Shown: piece by piece, positions 26,291-34,802 of the stretch
Position numbering within the stretch: the stretch's first letter is position 1
How the letters are laid out: every line of letters starts with the position of its first letter
Origin: Rhodovastum sp963714255
Lineage (GTDB): Bacteria; Pseudomonadota; Alphaproteobacteria; Acetobacterales; Acetobacteraceae
Direction: 5' to 3'
DNA: 64,000 bases
Assembly (NCBI GenBank): GCA_963714255.1
Contig: CAVQNU010000015.1
Span: 1 to 64,000, forward strand
The notes under the pieces: generated by a model
Seen by the model: the letters and a program-made list of their open reading frames with translations, nothing else
Told to the model about the DNA's origin: nothing
Databases searched by the model: none
Position numbers and translations under genes: made by a program

Positions 26291-27946
26291 GTGTCTGTCC
26301 AAATCGATCCAGTCCTGCCGCCGGCGCGCCGGCGCGCCATGCGGGATGCCGGGCTGTGGCACGACCGCGTGCTTCTCGACGATCTGGAGCGCCATGTCGA
26401 CCACGCGCCGGATCGCGTTGCTGTTGTCGGCGTCAACAGCGTTTCCGGACAGCGCACCGCGTTGACCTATGCCGAGCTTGCCCGGCGTGCCGACCGCATC
26501 GCCGGTGGACTGGCCGTTCTCGGCGTCGAGCCGGGCGATATCGTTTCCTACCAGTCGCCGAACTGGTGGGAGTTCGTGGCCTTGCATCTGGCGCTGCTGC
26601 GCCTGGGCGCGGTCAGCAATCCGCTGATGCCGATCTTTCGGGAACGCGAGTTGGGGTTCATGCTCGGACTGGCGGAATCGAAAGTCTTTATTGTGCCGTC
26701 GCCGTTCCGCGGCTTCGACTTTTTCGCCATGGCGGAGCGGTTGCGGCCGCGCCTGCCGGCGCTGCGCCATGTGCTGGCAATCGGCGGCGCGGGCGAGGCT
26801 GCGTTCGAGAGACTGTGGGACCGCGATGACGACCCGGCTGAGGTGCGTGCGCAACTTGCCGCGCGGCGGCCCGGGGCGGATGACGTGGTCGAGTTGCTCT
26901 ACACCTCCGGCACGACGGGTGAGCCGAAGGGCGCGATGCATACGTCCAACACGCTGCTGGCCGCGCTCGATCCGTATATCAAGCGATTTGGCCTCAGCGG
27001 CGCGGACGTGATTTTCATGCCGTCGCCGCTCGCCCACCAGATCGGCTTTCTTTATGGCATCGTGCTGTCGGTGCGGCTCGGCGCCACTCTGGTGCTGCAG
27101 GATGTCTGGAATGCCGGGCTGGCTGTCGACCTGATGACGGAAGAGGGCGCCAGTTTCATGATGGCCTCGACACCGTTTCTTGCCGACCTGACTGCCGAGG
27201 TGGAGCGGCGCGGGATTTCACTGCCGCGCCTGCGCACCTTCGTTTCTTCCGGCGCGCCGATCCCCCGCCCGCTGGTGCGGCGCGCGGCCACGGTGCTGGG
27301 AGCGGCGATCGGTTCGTCCTGGGGTATGACCGAGAACAACTCGGTGACGACGACCCGGCTTGACGATCCGCCAGAGAAAATCTTCGAGACCGATGGTTGT
27401 CCGATCCGTGGGACGGAAATCCGCGTGGTCGATTTGGACGGTGTTGTACTGCCGCCGGACCGGGAGGGAAGGCTGCAGTCGCGCGGGGCCACCAATTTCG
27501 TCGGCTATCTCCGGCGCCCCGAATGGAACGGCGTGGACGATGAGGGCTGGTTCGAGACCGGCGACCTTGCGCGCATCGACGCGGACGGTTACGTGCGCAT
27601 TACCGGACGCAGCAAGGACGTTATCATCCGCGGCGGCGAGAATGTGCCGGTCGTTGAAGTGGAAGGGCTGATCTACCAGCATCCCGATGTGCAGGAAGTC
27701 GCGGTGGTAGCGATGCCGGACGCGCGGCTTGGCGAGCGCGCCTGCGCCTTCATGGTGCTGCGCGAGGAGGCGTCGATGACGCTGGCGGACCTGGCGGCCT
27801 TCCTCGCAGAGCGGGGACTGACACGGAACTATTGGCCGGAGCGCCTGGAAGTTCTGGCGGCACTGCCGAAGACGCCGAGCGGCAAAATCCGCAAGAATGA
27901 GCTGCGGGCGATGGCCCGCTCGCTGGCCGATGGCGCATCCGCCTGA
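26291..27946 (+). CDS. Acid-CoA ligase (AMP-forming), cyclohexanecarboxylate-CoA ligase-like
   Basis: 551 residues; activates a carboxylic acid to its CoA thioester with ATP through an acyl-AMP. The P-loop is LLYTSGTTGEPKGAMHT, adenine-binding SSWGMTENNS, the hinge region GWFETGDLARID and GRSKDVIIRGGENV, and the catalytic Lys in KTPSGKIRKNEL. Overall it is closest in pattern to the CaiC/AliA group. GTG 26291 is chosen because GGAGGA lies directly upstream; ATG 26267 lacks a site. First gene of the plus-strand arm. Confidence 0.85.
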   Translation: MSVQIDPVLPPARRRAMRDAGLWHDRVLLDDLERHVDHAPDRVAVVGVNSVSGQRTALTYAELARRADRIAGGLAVLGVEPGDIVSYQSPNWWEFVALHLALLRLGAVSNPLMPIFRERELGFMLGLAESKVFIVPSPFRGFDFFAMAERLRPRLPALRHVLAIGGAGEAAFERLWDRDDDPAEVRAQLAARRPGADDVVELLYTSGTTGEPKGAMHTSNTLLAALDPYIKRFGLSGADVIFMPSPLAHQIGFLYGIVLSVRLGATLVLQDVWNAGLAVDLMTEEGASFMMASTPFLADLTAEVERRGISLPRLRTFVSSGAPIPRPLVRRAATVLGAAIGSSWGMTENNSVTTTRLDDPPEKIFETDGCPIRGTEIRVVDLDGVVLPPDREGRLQSRGATNFVGYLRRPEWNGVDDEGWFETGDLARIDADGYVRITGRSKDVIIRGGENVPVVEVEGLIYQHPDVQEVAVVAMPDARLGERACAFMVLREEASMTLADLAAFLAERGLTRNYWPERLEVLAALPKTPSGKIRKNELRAMARSLADGASA

Positions 27947-27979
27947 GGCGCGCGGGGAAACAGGAAGGGGCGAACCGGG

Positions 27980-28753
27980 ATGTTTCACGTCGAGATCGCC
28001 GGTGGCGTCGCCGGCGTGGCAATGGACTGGCCGCCGGTCAATGCCATCAGTGAAGCCTGGATTGCAGACTTCCATGCGCTGCTCGACGGGTTGGAGGCGC
28101 GCGCGGATTGGTCGGTGCTGCATCTGCGCAGCGTGCTGAAAGTGTTCGCCGCCGGGGCCGATCTGGCGGAGATGCGCGCGCGTTTGGAAGCGCCGGAAGG
28201 CATCGCGGCGCAACTGGCGGCGGTGCGCTCGTATCAGGTTCTGTTTTCCCGCATCGAGGCGTTGCCGCGGGCGACGCTGGCGGAAATCGGCGGGGCGGCG
28301 CTGGGCGGCGGGCTGGAGTTGGCGCTTGCCTGCGACCTGCGCATTGCGGCGCATGAGGCCAAGCTTGGGCTGCCGGAACTGAGCCTGGGGCTGCTGCCCG
28401 GCGCGGGAGGAACCCAGCGTCTGACCTGGTTGTGCGGCCGGCCGGTGGCGCTCCGGATGATCCTGGGCGCGGAGATCGTCAGTGGTGCAGAGGCGGAGCG
28501 CCTCGGGCTGGTGCACTGGAGCGTGCCGGCGGTGGACCTGCAAGCGGCCGCGCTGGCTGCCGCGCGCCGCTACGCCGCCTTGCCGGCGCTGGCGGCGGCC
28601 GCGGCGAAATCCTGCATCCGTCTGGCGGCCGATCCGTCGGCCGATGGCTTTGCCGCCGAGATCGAACGTACCGGCGAATTGTTGCAGAGCACGCAGACGC
28701 GCGCGCTGGTCGCCGCGTTTCTGGACCGCCGAAGCGCGGGGCGGTCCCGTTGA
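27980..28753 (+). CDS. Enoyl-CoA hydratase/isomerase family protein 1
   Basis: 257 residues of the crotonase fold. The N-terminus is short; KVFAAGADLAEM gives the first oxyanion-hole segment, and AEIGGAALGGGLELALACDLRIAAHEAKLGLPELSLGLLPGAGGTQRL gives the second hole and catalytic Glu region. This is the ordinary hydratase pattern, with both Glu positions plausible. Starts 33 bases after the ligase with GGAAGGGG upstream. Predicted to hydrate the enoyl-CoA made by the acyl-CoA dehydrogenase. Confidence 0.85.
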   Translation: MFHVEIAGGVAGVAMDWPPVNAISEAWIADFHALLDGLEARADWSVLHLRSVLKVFAAGADLAEMRARLEAPEGIAAQLAAVRSYQVLFSRIEALPRATLAEIGGAALGGGLELALACDLRIAAHEAKLGLPELSLGLLPGAGGTQRLTWLCGRPVALRMILGAEIVSGAEAERLGLVHWSVPAVDLQAAALAAARRYAALPALAAAAAKSCIRLAADPSADGFAAEIERTGELLQSTQTRALVAAFLDRRSAGRSR

Positions 28754-28780
28754 CCCATCGATAACCCAGGAGCAGCCGAC

Positions 28781-29629
28781 ATGGCCCTCGACCATGACCG
28801 CAACCGCATTGACTTCACCCGCTTCGAGCCGAAACATTTTCTCTGGTCGCTGGAGGGGAAGGTCGCGACGGTCACGCTGAACCGGCCGGAGCGGAAGAAC
28901 CCGCTGACCTTCGAGTCCTATGCCGAGCTGCGCGATACGTTTCGGGCATTGACCTATGCCGACGCGGTAAAGGTGGTCGTCGTGGCCGGCGCGGGGGGCA
29001 ATTTCTGTTCGGGCGGGGATGTGCATGAGATCATCGGCCCGCTGGTGCGCATGCAGGAGGCGGGTGACATGCAGGGCCTGCTTGATTTCTGCCGCATGAC
29101 TGGCGACCTGGTGAAAGCGATGCGCGCCTGTCCGCAGCCGATTGTCGCGGCCGTCGACGGAATCTGCGCCGGGGCAGGCGCGATTATCGCTATGGCTTCG
29201 GACCTGCGTCTCGGCACGCCAGGGAGCAAGGTTGCCTTCCTGTTTACCCGGGTGGGGCTGGCTGGTGCCGACATGGGAGCGTGCAATATCCTGCCGCGCA
29301 TCGTCGGGGTCGGCCGCGCCGCTGACCTTCTGTATACCGGCCGCGCCATGGACGGGGCCGAAGCCGAGCGCTTCGGCTTTTACAACCGGCTGTGCACGTC
29401 GGAGGAACTGCTGGCCGAGGCGCAGATGCTGGCCGCGTCGCTTGCCGCCGGGCCGACATTCGCGCATGCGATGACGAAGCGCTGCATTCATCAGGAATGG
29501 AGTATGCCGGTTGACGACGCGATCGAGGCTGAGGCGCAGGCGCAGGCGATCTGCATGCAGACGCGCGATTACGGTCGTGCGTACCGGGCTTTCGTTGATA
29601 AGAAGCGGCCTGTCTTCGAGGGCAACTGA
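28781..29629 (+). CDS. Enoyl-CoA hydratase family protein 2
   Basis: 282 residues of the crotonase fold with a 25-residue N-terminal extension (RNRIDFTRFEPKHFLWSLEG) seen in hydratases of ring-cleavage and epoxide-type CoA pathways. Oxyanion-hole segments are NFCSGGDVHEII and ICAGAGAIIAMASDLRLG; the second Glu region is VGLAGADMGACNILPRIVG, where Asp/Met replace the usual Glu. It may therefore catalyse isomerisation or ring hydrolysis rather than simple hydration. 27 bases after hydratase 1, same operon. Confidence 0.82.
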   Translation: MALDHDRNRIDFTRFEPKHFLWSLEGKVATVTLNRPERKNPLTFESYAELRDTFRALTYADAVKVVVVAGAGGNFCSGGDVHEIIGPLVRMQEAGDMQGLLDFCRMTGDLVKAMRACPQPIVAAVDGICAGAGAIIAMASDLRLGTPGSKVAFLFTRVGLAGADMGACNILPRIVGVGRAADLLYTGRAMDGAEAERFGFYNRLCTSEELLAEAQMLAASLAAGPTFAHAMTKRCIHQEWSMPVDDAIEAEAQAQAICMQTRDYGRAYRAFVDKKRPVFEGN

Positions 29630-29644
29630 GCGGGGCACTTGGAG

Positions 29645-29770
29645 GAAGGAAGGCCAGAGCTCTGGCCTGGACCCCGCGACTTAAGTAATGGGTTCCAAGG
29701 GCCTCCCAGCCGTCGTGCCGAAGGCGCGCTACGCGCGACGGCGGGTCCAGGGCAGAGCCCTGGCCTTGCT
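29645..29770. repeat. Palindromic intergenic repeat, copy C
   Basis: Begins GGAAGGCCAGAGCTCTGGCC, then CTTAAGTAATGGGTTCCAAGG as in the complement of copy A, a different GC-rich core containing GCGCGCTACGCGCG, and ends with the exact 27-base palindromic unit at 29743-29769. It separates the hydratase operon from the TetR gene. Confidence 0.85.
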
Positions 29771-29836
29771 TCACCCGATTGCCTGGCTGGCAATGGCGGG
29801 CTAAGCAGATCCGTAGCGTGAGCAGAACGGAACGGC

Positions 29837-30458
29837 ATGCCGCCCAGAGCCAGAAAGAAAGCCAAGGTCGACGACGATCTTGTCGAGCGCCGGCGGCGGC
29901 AGCTTACTTTGGCTGCCATCGCGTGCTTCAGCGAACGCGGCTATCATAGCACGACGATCCGCGATGTCGCCGAGCGAGCCGAGGTCAGCATCGGTCTGAT
30001 CTATCAGTATGTCGAGGACAAGGAAGATTTGCTGTTTCTGGCGCTGCAGGAGGTGCTGGAATCATATCGCCGGCAGATTCCGGAGGCATTGAAGGGTGTA
30101 TCCGATCCGCTGGCGCGGTTCCGCGCCGCGGTACGCTGCTATTGCCATGTCAATAACGCCTCGATCGATGCGACGGTTCTGGCGTATCGCGAGAACAAAG
30201 TCGCTCCGCCGTGACCGGCGCGATGCCATCAAGCGGCTTGAGGTCGAGACCAACGCGCTGATCGAGGCCTGCATCCGCGATTGTATCGGTGCGGGCGTTT
30301 TCGCGCCGATCAACGTCGAGTTGTTTACGTACCAAATCGTCATGTTCTGCCATGCCTGGGCACTGAAGGCCTGGCGTTTCGCTGGTCGGATGAGCGTCGA
30401 TGAGTATGTCGAGCGCGGGCTGCTTGTAATGCTGCATCCTGTGCTGGCAGGAGGTTGA
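29837..30458 (+). pseudogene. TetR-family regulator, frameshifted
   Basis: Probably the repressor of the adjacent acyl-CoA locus. The first frame gives residues 1-122, with the DNA-binding domain (RRRQLTLAAIACFSERGYHSTTIRDVAERAEVSIGLIYQYVEDKEDLL) intact. It stops after RENKVAPP because of one extra base near 30195-30201. Reading on in the next frame gives SLRRDRRDAIKRLEVETNALIEACIRDC to the end at 30458, a normal ligand-binding domain. A full-length protein would have about 207 residues. Either real loss of the repressor or a one-base sequence error. Confidence 0.8.
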
Positions 30459-30519
30459 GCGTTCGATCCCGCGTTGGTCGTTCCTGCAGACCGGATGCGG
30501 GGAATCGTGAGGATCAGGA

Positions 30520-31246
30520 ATGCTGCTAACCATCTATGCCGCGAGTCCCGAGGTGTTTCTGCCGCACGCGGCGGACATCAGCCACAGGAAGGCGGAGATT
30601 GGCGCGCGCCATGGCCTTCTCGTTCGCAGTCCGATCGATAATGATATTGACCTTACCGCCCCGGATGCGGCCATGCGCATTTACCGCCACAACCGGGCGA
30701 TGATGCTTGGCTGCGATGCCATCGTTGCCAACCTGACCCCGTTTCGCGGCCCCTCGGCTGATGACGGGACCGCTTTCGAGCTTGGGTTTTTTGATGCGCT
30801 CCGTCGGCCCCGGCTTTGCCTACAGCAATGCCGGGGCCGGGCTGGCCGAGCGGACACGGGCATTCCTTGCCAAGGTGCCGGACCGGATTGCCCTCGCCAT
30901 CGAGGATTTCGGCCTGCCGGCCAATCTGATGTTGCCGCATGCCGTTTTGGAGCGCGGCGGGCTGCCGGTCTTTACGCCGGCGGACGGCGTTGATGACCCG
31001 ATCGACGAGCTTGGGACTTTTGCGCGCCTCGTTTCTGCCATCGCCTTGCGTTGCACCCCCATTGGCCGCTTGCGCGGCGCGGCCGCCGCGGCGCTCGGAT
31101 GCTCCGAGGCTGCCGCGCAGGCGCTGCGCCGGCCGCACCCGGCGCTGCAAGGGGCGACCCCCCTGGAGGCTGTCATTGCCGACCCATCCGCGGGGCCGCG
31201 GTTGGCGATGCTGCTCGGTGACATGCGCGCAGGAACAGGGGATTGA
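30520..31246 (+). pseudogene. Nucleoside 2-deoxyribosyltransferase-like gene with DUF2384-like tail, frameshifted
   Basis: The first frame (from ATG 30520) carries the transferase fold: LTIYAASPEVFLPHA, ANLTPFRGPSADDGTAFELGFFDAL, where Asp and Glu would hold and attack the sugar. One extra C in the run 30808-30811 breaks the frame. The next frame continues GFAYSNAGAGLAERTRAFLA...DDPIDELGTFARLVSAIA, the normal end of the enzyme. It then runs on for about 65 residues (LRGAAAAALGCSEAAAQALRRPHPALQGATPLEAV...) resembling the toxin-binding domain of Xre/MbcA/ParS antitoxins. The fusion is unusual; whether it is one protein needs a corrected read. Confidence 0.6.
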
Positions 31247-31279
31247 TGTGGGGCGTCGCGGGGCCGTCAAACCCGTCCG

Positions 31280-32422
31280 TCAAACTGGGACGGGCGGCGC
31301 CAGCGGGCCGAGAGCGGCAGCGATGGCGAAGGCGCCGGGCAGACCGCCGCGCGGGAACAGCCGGGTCACGTGGCCCATTTTGCGGCCGGGGCGCGCCTCG
31401 GTCTTGCCGTAGTGATGGGGGATTAACCCGGGCGCCGCAACGATCTCCGGCCAGAGCGCCAACTCCTCCGGTCCCACGAGGTTCTTCATCACCGCATCGG
31501 AGTGCCGTGTTGCTGCTGGCAGCGGCAACCCGGTGACGGCGCGTACGTGCATTTCGAACTGACTGGCCGGGCAGGCATCGATGGTCCAATGGCCTGAATT
31601 ATGTGGGCGTGGTGCGATCTCGTTGGCCAGCACCCGCCCGTCGGCGGTGACGAACATTTCCACTGCCAGTACGCCCACCAGGTCGAGCCCTTCCGCCACT
31701 CGCCGTGCCAGCGTCTGCGCGCTCGCGGCAATGGGCTCGGCGATGCGGGCGGGGGCGTAGGTGATGTCGAGAATATGGTCGCGGTGGTCGTTCTCCACCG
31801 GGTCGAAGACCGCCATCGATCCGTCCGAGCCGCGGGCCACGACGACGCTGACTTCGCAGGCGAAATCGACGAAACCCTCGAGGATGAGCGGCTTGGGGGA
31901 GAGTTCGGCGAAGCCGGCGGCGATGTCGCCGGGTTCGCGCAGCAGGGCCTGGCCCTTGCCGTCGTACCCGAGGCGGGTGGTTTTCAGGACCGCCGGCAGG
32001 CCGATATGTGCGACCGCCGTTTCCAGTTCCTCCCGGCTGTTCACCGCCGCCCAGGGCGTCGTCGGCACCCCGATGCGGTTGAGAAAGCGCTTTTCGGCCA
32101 GGCGGTACTGGCTGATGCGCAGCACCGAGGGGGAGGGCCGCACCAGCCTGAGCGAGGCCAGCAGGTCAAGCCCCTCGGCGCTGACGTTCTCGAACTCGAA
32201 GGTGATCACGTCGGCATGGGCGGCGAAGGCGCGCAGCGTCGTCGGGTTCTCGTAGTCGCCGAGCGTCGTGCCGGCCGAAACCAGCGAGGCCGGGCTGTCG
32301 CGCTCGGGCGTGAGGATGTGGCAGCGATAGCCCAGGCGGGCCGCTGCCAGCGCCGACATCCGGCCGAGCTGGCCGCCGCCGACGATGCCGATCGTGCTGT
32401 TGGGCGGCAGGGGGATGCTCAT
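31280..32422 (-). CDS. purK: 5-(carboxyamino)imidazole ribonucleotide synthase
   Basis: ATP-grasp enzyme of purine synthesis making N5-CAIR from AIR and bicarbonate. 380 residues. N-terminal IGIVGGGQLGRMSALAAARLGY, FEFENVSAEGL, the ATP-grasp KTTRLGYDGKGQALL, CEVSVVVARG and NEIAPRPHNSGHWTIDAC motifs are all present. The start ATG 32422 overlaps the purE stop (ATGA). A longer frame upstream lies inside purE on the same strand and is not used. Confidence 0.95.
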   Translation of the reverse strand: MSIPLPPNSTIGIVGGGQLGRMSALAAARLGYRCHILTPERDSPASLVSAGTTLGDYENPTTLRAFAAHADVITFEFENVSAEGLDLLASLRLVRPSPSVLRISQYRLAEKRFLNRIGVPTTPWAAVNSREELETAVAHIGLPAVLKTTRLGYDGKGQALLREPGDIAAGFAELSPKPLILEGFVDFACEVSVVVARGSDGSMAVFDPVENDHRDHILDITYAPARIAEPIAASAQTLARRVAEGLDLVGVLAVEMFVTADGRVLANEIAPRPHNSGHWTIDACPASQFEMHVRAVTGLPLPAATRHSDAVMKNLVGPEELALWPEIVAAPGLIPHHYGKTEARPGRKMGHVTRLFPRGGLPGAFAIAAALGPLAPPVPV

Positions 32423-32943
32423 CGGGGGGGCGGGTCCATCGGTTCGTGCGCCACGGCGGCGGTCTGTCCGGCGCGCAGCGTGTCGAGCCGCGTCGCCAGA
32501 GCGGGATCGCTCGTGGCCAGGATGGCGGCCGCGAGCAGGGCGGCGTTCACCGCCCCGGCGCGGCCAATGGCCAGCGTGCCGACCGGCACCCCGGCCGGCA
32601 TCTGCACGATGGACAACAGGGAATCCATGCCTTTGAGAGCATGGCTTTCGATCGGGACGCCAAGCACCGGCAGCCACGTCCACGCCGCGCACATGCCGGG
32701 CAGGTGGGCCGCCCCGCCAGCTCCGGCGATGATCACACGCAGCCCCCGGCCACTTGCCGAAACCGCGTAGTCGCGCAGCCGGTCGGGGGTGCGGTGGGCC
32801 GAGACGATGCGCACTTCATGCGGCACGCCAAGCCCGGCCAGGGCCTGGACGGCATGCGTCAGGGTCGGCCAGTCCGACTGGCTGCCCATGATGATGCCCA
32901 CCAGCGGCGGCACAGACCGGACGTCCGGGGCGGGGCCGTCCAT
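32419..32943 (-). CDS. purE: N5-CAIR mutase, catalytic subunit
   Basis: Rearranges N5-CAIR to CAIR in purine synthesis. 174 residues. Class I PurE signature VGIIMGSQSDWPTL, VRIVSAHRTPDRL, IIAGAGGAAHLPGMCAAWTWLPVLGVP and SIVQMPAGVPVGTLAIG. Encoded directly before purK with a four-base overlap, the standard purEK pair. Confidence 0.95.
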   Translation of the reverse strand: MDGPAPDVRSVPPLVGIIMGSQSDWPTLTHAVQALAGLGVPHEVRIVSAHRTPDRLRDYAVSASGRGLRVIIAGAGGAAHLPGMCAAWTWLPVLGVPIESHALKGMDSLLSIVQMPAGVPVGTLAIGRAGAVNAALLAAAILATSDPALATRLDTLRAGQTAAVAHEPMDPPPR

Positions 32944-32951
32944 GGCGGCGG

Positions 32952-33155
32952 TCAGGCGATGCTGTCCGGGATCAGCCTGGATTCCAGCCAGGAGATCTCG
33001 TCTTTGAGCAGCAGCTTACGCTTCTTCAGCCGCTGCAACTGGAGCTGGTCCATGGCGCCGTGTTCGGACAGCCGCGCGATGACGGTGTCAAGGTCACGAT
33101 GTTCGCTTCGCAGTTCGTGCAGCTTGCGCAGCAGGGAGTCACGGTCTGTCAGCAT
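32952..33155 (-). CDS. YdcH/DUF465 small coiled-coil protein
   Basis: 67 residues, almost entirely helical: LLRKLHELRSEHRDLDTVIARL, then QLQRLKKRKLLLKDEISWLES. This is the DUF465 (YdcH) pattern, in which a KKRKLxLKDEI segment is conserved. Starts nine bases upstream of purE and may be co-transcribed with it. A second DUF465-type gene lies on the other strand at 33352. Function of the family is unknown. Confidence 0.85.
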   Translation of the reverse strand: MLTDRDSLLRKLHELRSEHRDLDTVIARLSEHGAMDQLQLQRLKKRKLLLKDEISWLESRLIPDSIA

Positions 33156-33351
33156 GACGGTCTGTTACCACACCGCATTGCGCCCGCCTACGCGCTGACC
33201 ATTGCGCATCTTTCATGCCGAGTGTGCTGGCAAAAGCGGCCCGTTCCGGGTTACCGTTCGAAGGCACGTAGCGCCGGTGCCCCCGGTCCGCTTGCAGGTT
33301 CTGGCTCCGGCCGCGTGTCAGTGAAGACGGCACACCCTGAGAGGAGGCCCT

Positions 33352-33522
33352 ATGAGCCTGCAGTCCCGTATCGAGAGCCTGAAGATGCGCCATGCCAGCC
33401 TTGAGGCACGGATTGCCGATGAGGACCAGCGCCCCCGGCCCGATTCCGAGACCTTGGTGAAGCTGAAGGTCGAAAAACTGCACGTGAAGGAGGAGATGGA
33501 GCGGCTGCGGCCGATGAACTGA
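33352..33522 (+). CDS. Second YdcH/DUF465-type small protein
   Basis: 56 residues from ATG 33352 with GAGGAGG seven bases upstream. SLQSRIESLKMRHASLEARIADEDQRPRPDSETLVKLKVEKLHVKEEMERL is an antiparallel coiled-coil pattern with the conserved LKxEKLxxKEEM segment of the family. Divergent from the first copy, with a 196-base gap holding both promoters. Such pairs of short DUF465 genes near purE are seen in related alphaproteobacteria. Confidence 0.8.
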   Translation: MSLQSRIESLKMRHASLEARIADEDQRPRPDSETLVKLKVEKLHVKEEMERLRPMN

Positions 33523-33583
33523 AACCATCCATAGCGCACGGCCAGGGGAATATCCCCTGGCGTGGTTGGCGCACCTCGCGCCC

Positions 33584-34303
33584 TCAGCCGAAAGGAAGAC
33601 CTGTCAAGAAGCCATGGCCATGTGGCACGGTGGTGTCCGCGCAGTGGACTTGCTTTTTTGTTGACGGGCGCGATGAAGGCGGCGGGCGCGGGTGATGAAA
33701 CGTGAGGGCCCCGGGTCGCGCCGCCTCATGCCGCTTCCTCCGCCTCGGGGGGCGGGGGGGCGGGACCGCCTGACCCTCGCGGGCCAGCCGGTCGTTTGCT
33801 TGCTGCACCATTACGTGCAGGTCGGTTTGGCTGCACAGGCCCAGGATGACCGGGTCGCGCGGCTTAATGTTCGGGCTGTTCCAGTGCGTACGGTCGCGTA
33901 CTTTCTGGATGGTGTCCTTGGTGGTGCCCATCAGCTTGGCGATCTGCGCGTCCGTCAGCTGCGGGTAGTTGCGCAGCAGGAACGCGATGCCGTCCGGCCG
34001 GTCGTTGCGCTTGGCTACGGGCGTGTAGCGGGCCCCTTTGAGCTTCTTCGGCGTCGGGATGGTGCTCGCGGCCAACCGGAGCCGCGCCTCGGGATCGGCC
34101 TCGCAGCGGCGGATATCCCCGGCGGTGAGCTGGGAGTTGGCGACCGGGTCGTAGCCCACGATCCCCTGCGCCACCTCGCCATCGGCGATCGCCTGCACTT
34201 CCAGCGGGTGCATGCCGCAGAAATCAGCGATCTGGGTGAAGGTCAGGGCGGTCTTTTCGATCAGCCAGACCGCCGTTGCCTTGGGCATCAGAGGGAGGGT
34301 CAT
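33584..34303 (-). CDS. trcR: Cell cycle transcriptional regulator TrcR (DUF1013), C-terminus probably frameshifted
   Basis: DNA-binding regulator conserved in alphaproteobacteria. MTLPLMPKATAVWLIEKTALTFTQIADFCGMHPLEVQAIADGEVAQGI gives the N-terminal helix-turn-helix; NYPQLTDAQIAKLMGTTKDTIQKVRDRTHWN gives a second one; KPRDPVILGLCSQTDLHVMV follows. After AVPPP the annotated frame turns into a basic, non-conserved tail running to 33584. One added base in the C-run opposite 33747-33760 would give PPPPPPEAEEAA then stop at 33726, the usual kind of acidic end. The last 50 residues are therefore suspect. Confidence 0.85.
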   Translation of the reverse strand: MTLPLMPKATAVWLIEKTALTFTQIADFCGMHPLEVQAIADGEVAQGIVGYDPVANSQLTAGDIRRCEADPEARLRLAASTIPTPKKLKGARYTPVAKRNDRPDGIAFLLRNYPQLTDAQIAKLMGTTKDTIQKVRDRTHWNSPNIKPRDPVILGLCSQTDLHVMVQQANDRLAREGQAVPPPRPPRRRKRHEAARPGALTFHHPRPPPSSRPSTKKQVHCADTTVPHGHGFLTGLPFG

Positions 34304-34376
34304 GACGTGGTACCTTGGCGTCCTAGGGGCGGCGTCTTAGGGGCGGCGTCTTAGCGGAGGCATTTTGCGGACGCCT

Positions 34377-34427
34377 CCGGCAGGCACGGCTCCCGGCGCG
34401 GTGACCGCCGGGAGCCGTGCCTGCCGG
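34377..34427. repeat. Strong 22-bp-arm hairpin
   Basis: Arms 34377-34398 and 34406-34427 are exact complements (CCGGCAGGCACGGCTCCCGG and on) with a 7-base loop CGGTGAC. It lies upstream of trcR and of the DUF1192 gene, next to a tandem GGGGCGGCGTCTTA repeat (34326-34353). It could be a transcription end or a repeat relic; no T-run follows. Confidence 0.8.
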
Positions 34428-34536
34428 AAAAGCGGAGCCTGCCGGGGCAGCGGAAAGTAGGGCATATGGACCCCGCGTCCCGTGCCGGTCAAGCCGTGCC
34501 ACGCGGACGTGACGCAACGAGCAAGGAGACGATCCG

Positions 34537-34731
34537 GTGACCATCGACGAAGACGAAGCACCGCGCCCGCGGCCCCGGCGGCTAACCCCACCATCGCTCG
34601 ACCTGCTCGGGGTGGCCGAGTTGCAGGCCTATATCGAGGAGTTGCGCACTGAGGTCGCTCGCGTCGAGGCGGAGATCGGCCGGAAGCAGTCCCACCGCAG
34701 CGCCGCCGACGCGTTTTTTCGCACGCCGTAG
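34537..34731 (+). CDS. DUF1192 small protein
   Basis: 64 residues. Proline/arginine-rich start, then SLDLLGVAELQAYIEELRTEVARVEAEIGRKQSHRSAADAFF, the family's conserved block, predicted to be one coiled coil. GAGACGATCC precedes the GTG start. The family is confined mainly to alphaproteobacteria and has no known function. Confidence 0.85.
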   Translation: MTIDEDEAPRPRPRRLTPPSLDLLGVAELQAYIEELRTEVARVEAEIGRKQSHRSAADAFFRTP

Positions 34732-34802
34732 GGGGGCGGCGCAGCAGGAACAGGGGGCCGCGCCCGCGGCCCCCCTTCCTACAACCCGGTTCCGGAAGTA
34801 CG

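Noticed and set aside
27218..29638. 806-codon minus-strand open frame opposite the ligase and hydratase genes
   Set aside because: No recognisable domain, and it is antisense to three genes with clear catalytic motifs; long shadow frames are common at this GC content.
30520..30993. Complete 157-residue deoxyribosyltransferase
   Set aside because: After residue 97 the frame becomes Arg/Gly/Cys-rich nonsense, while the neighbouring frame continues the conserved sequence; treated as frameshifted.
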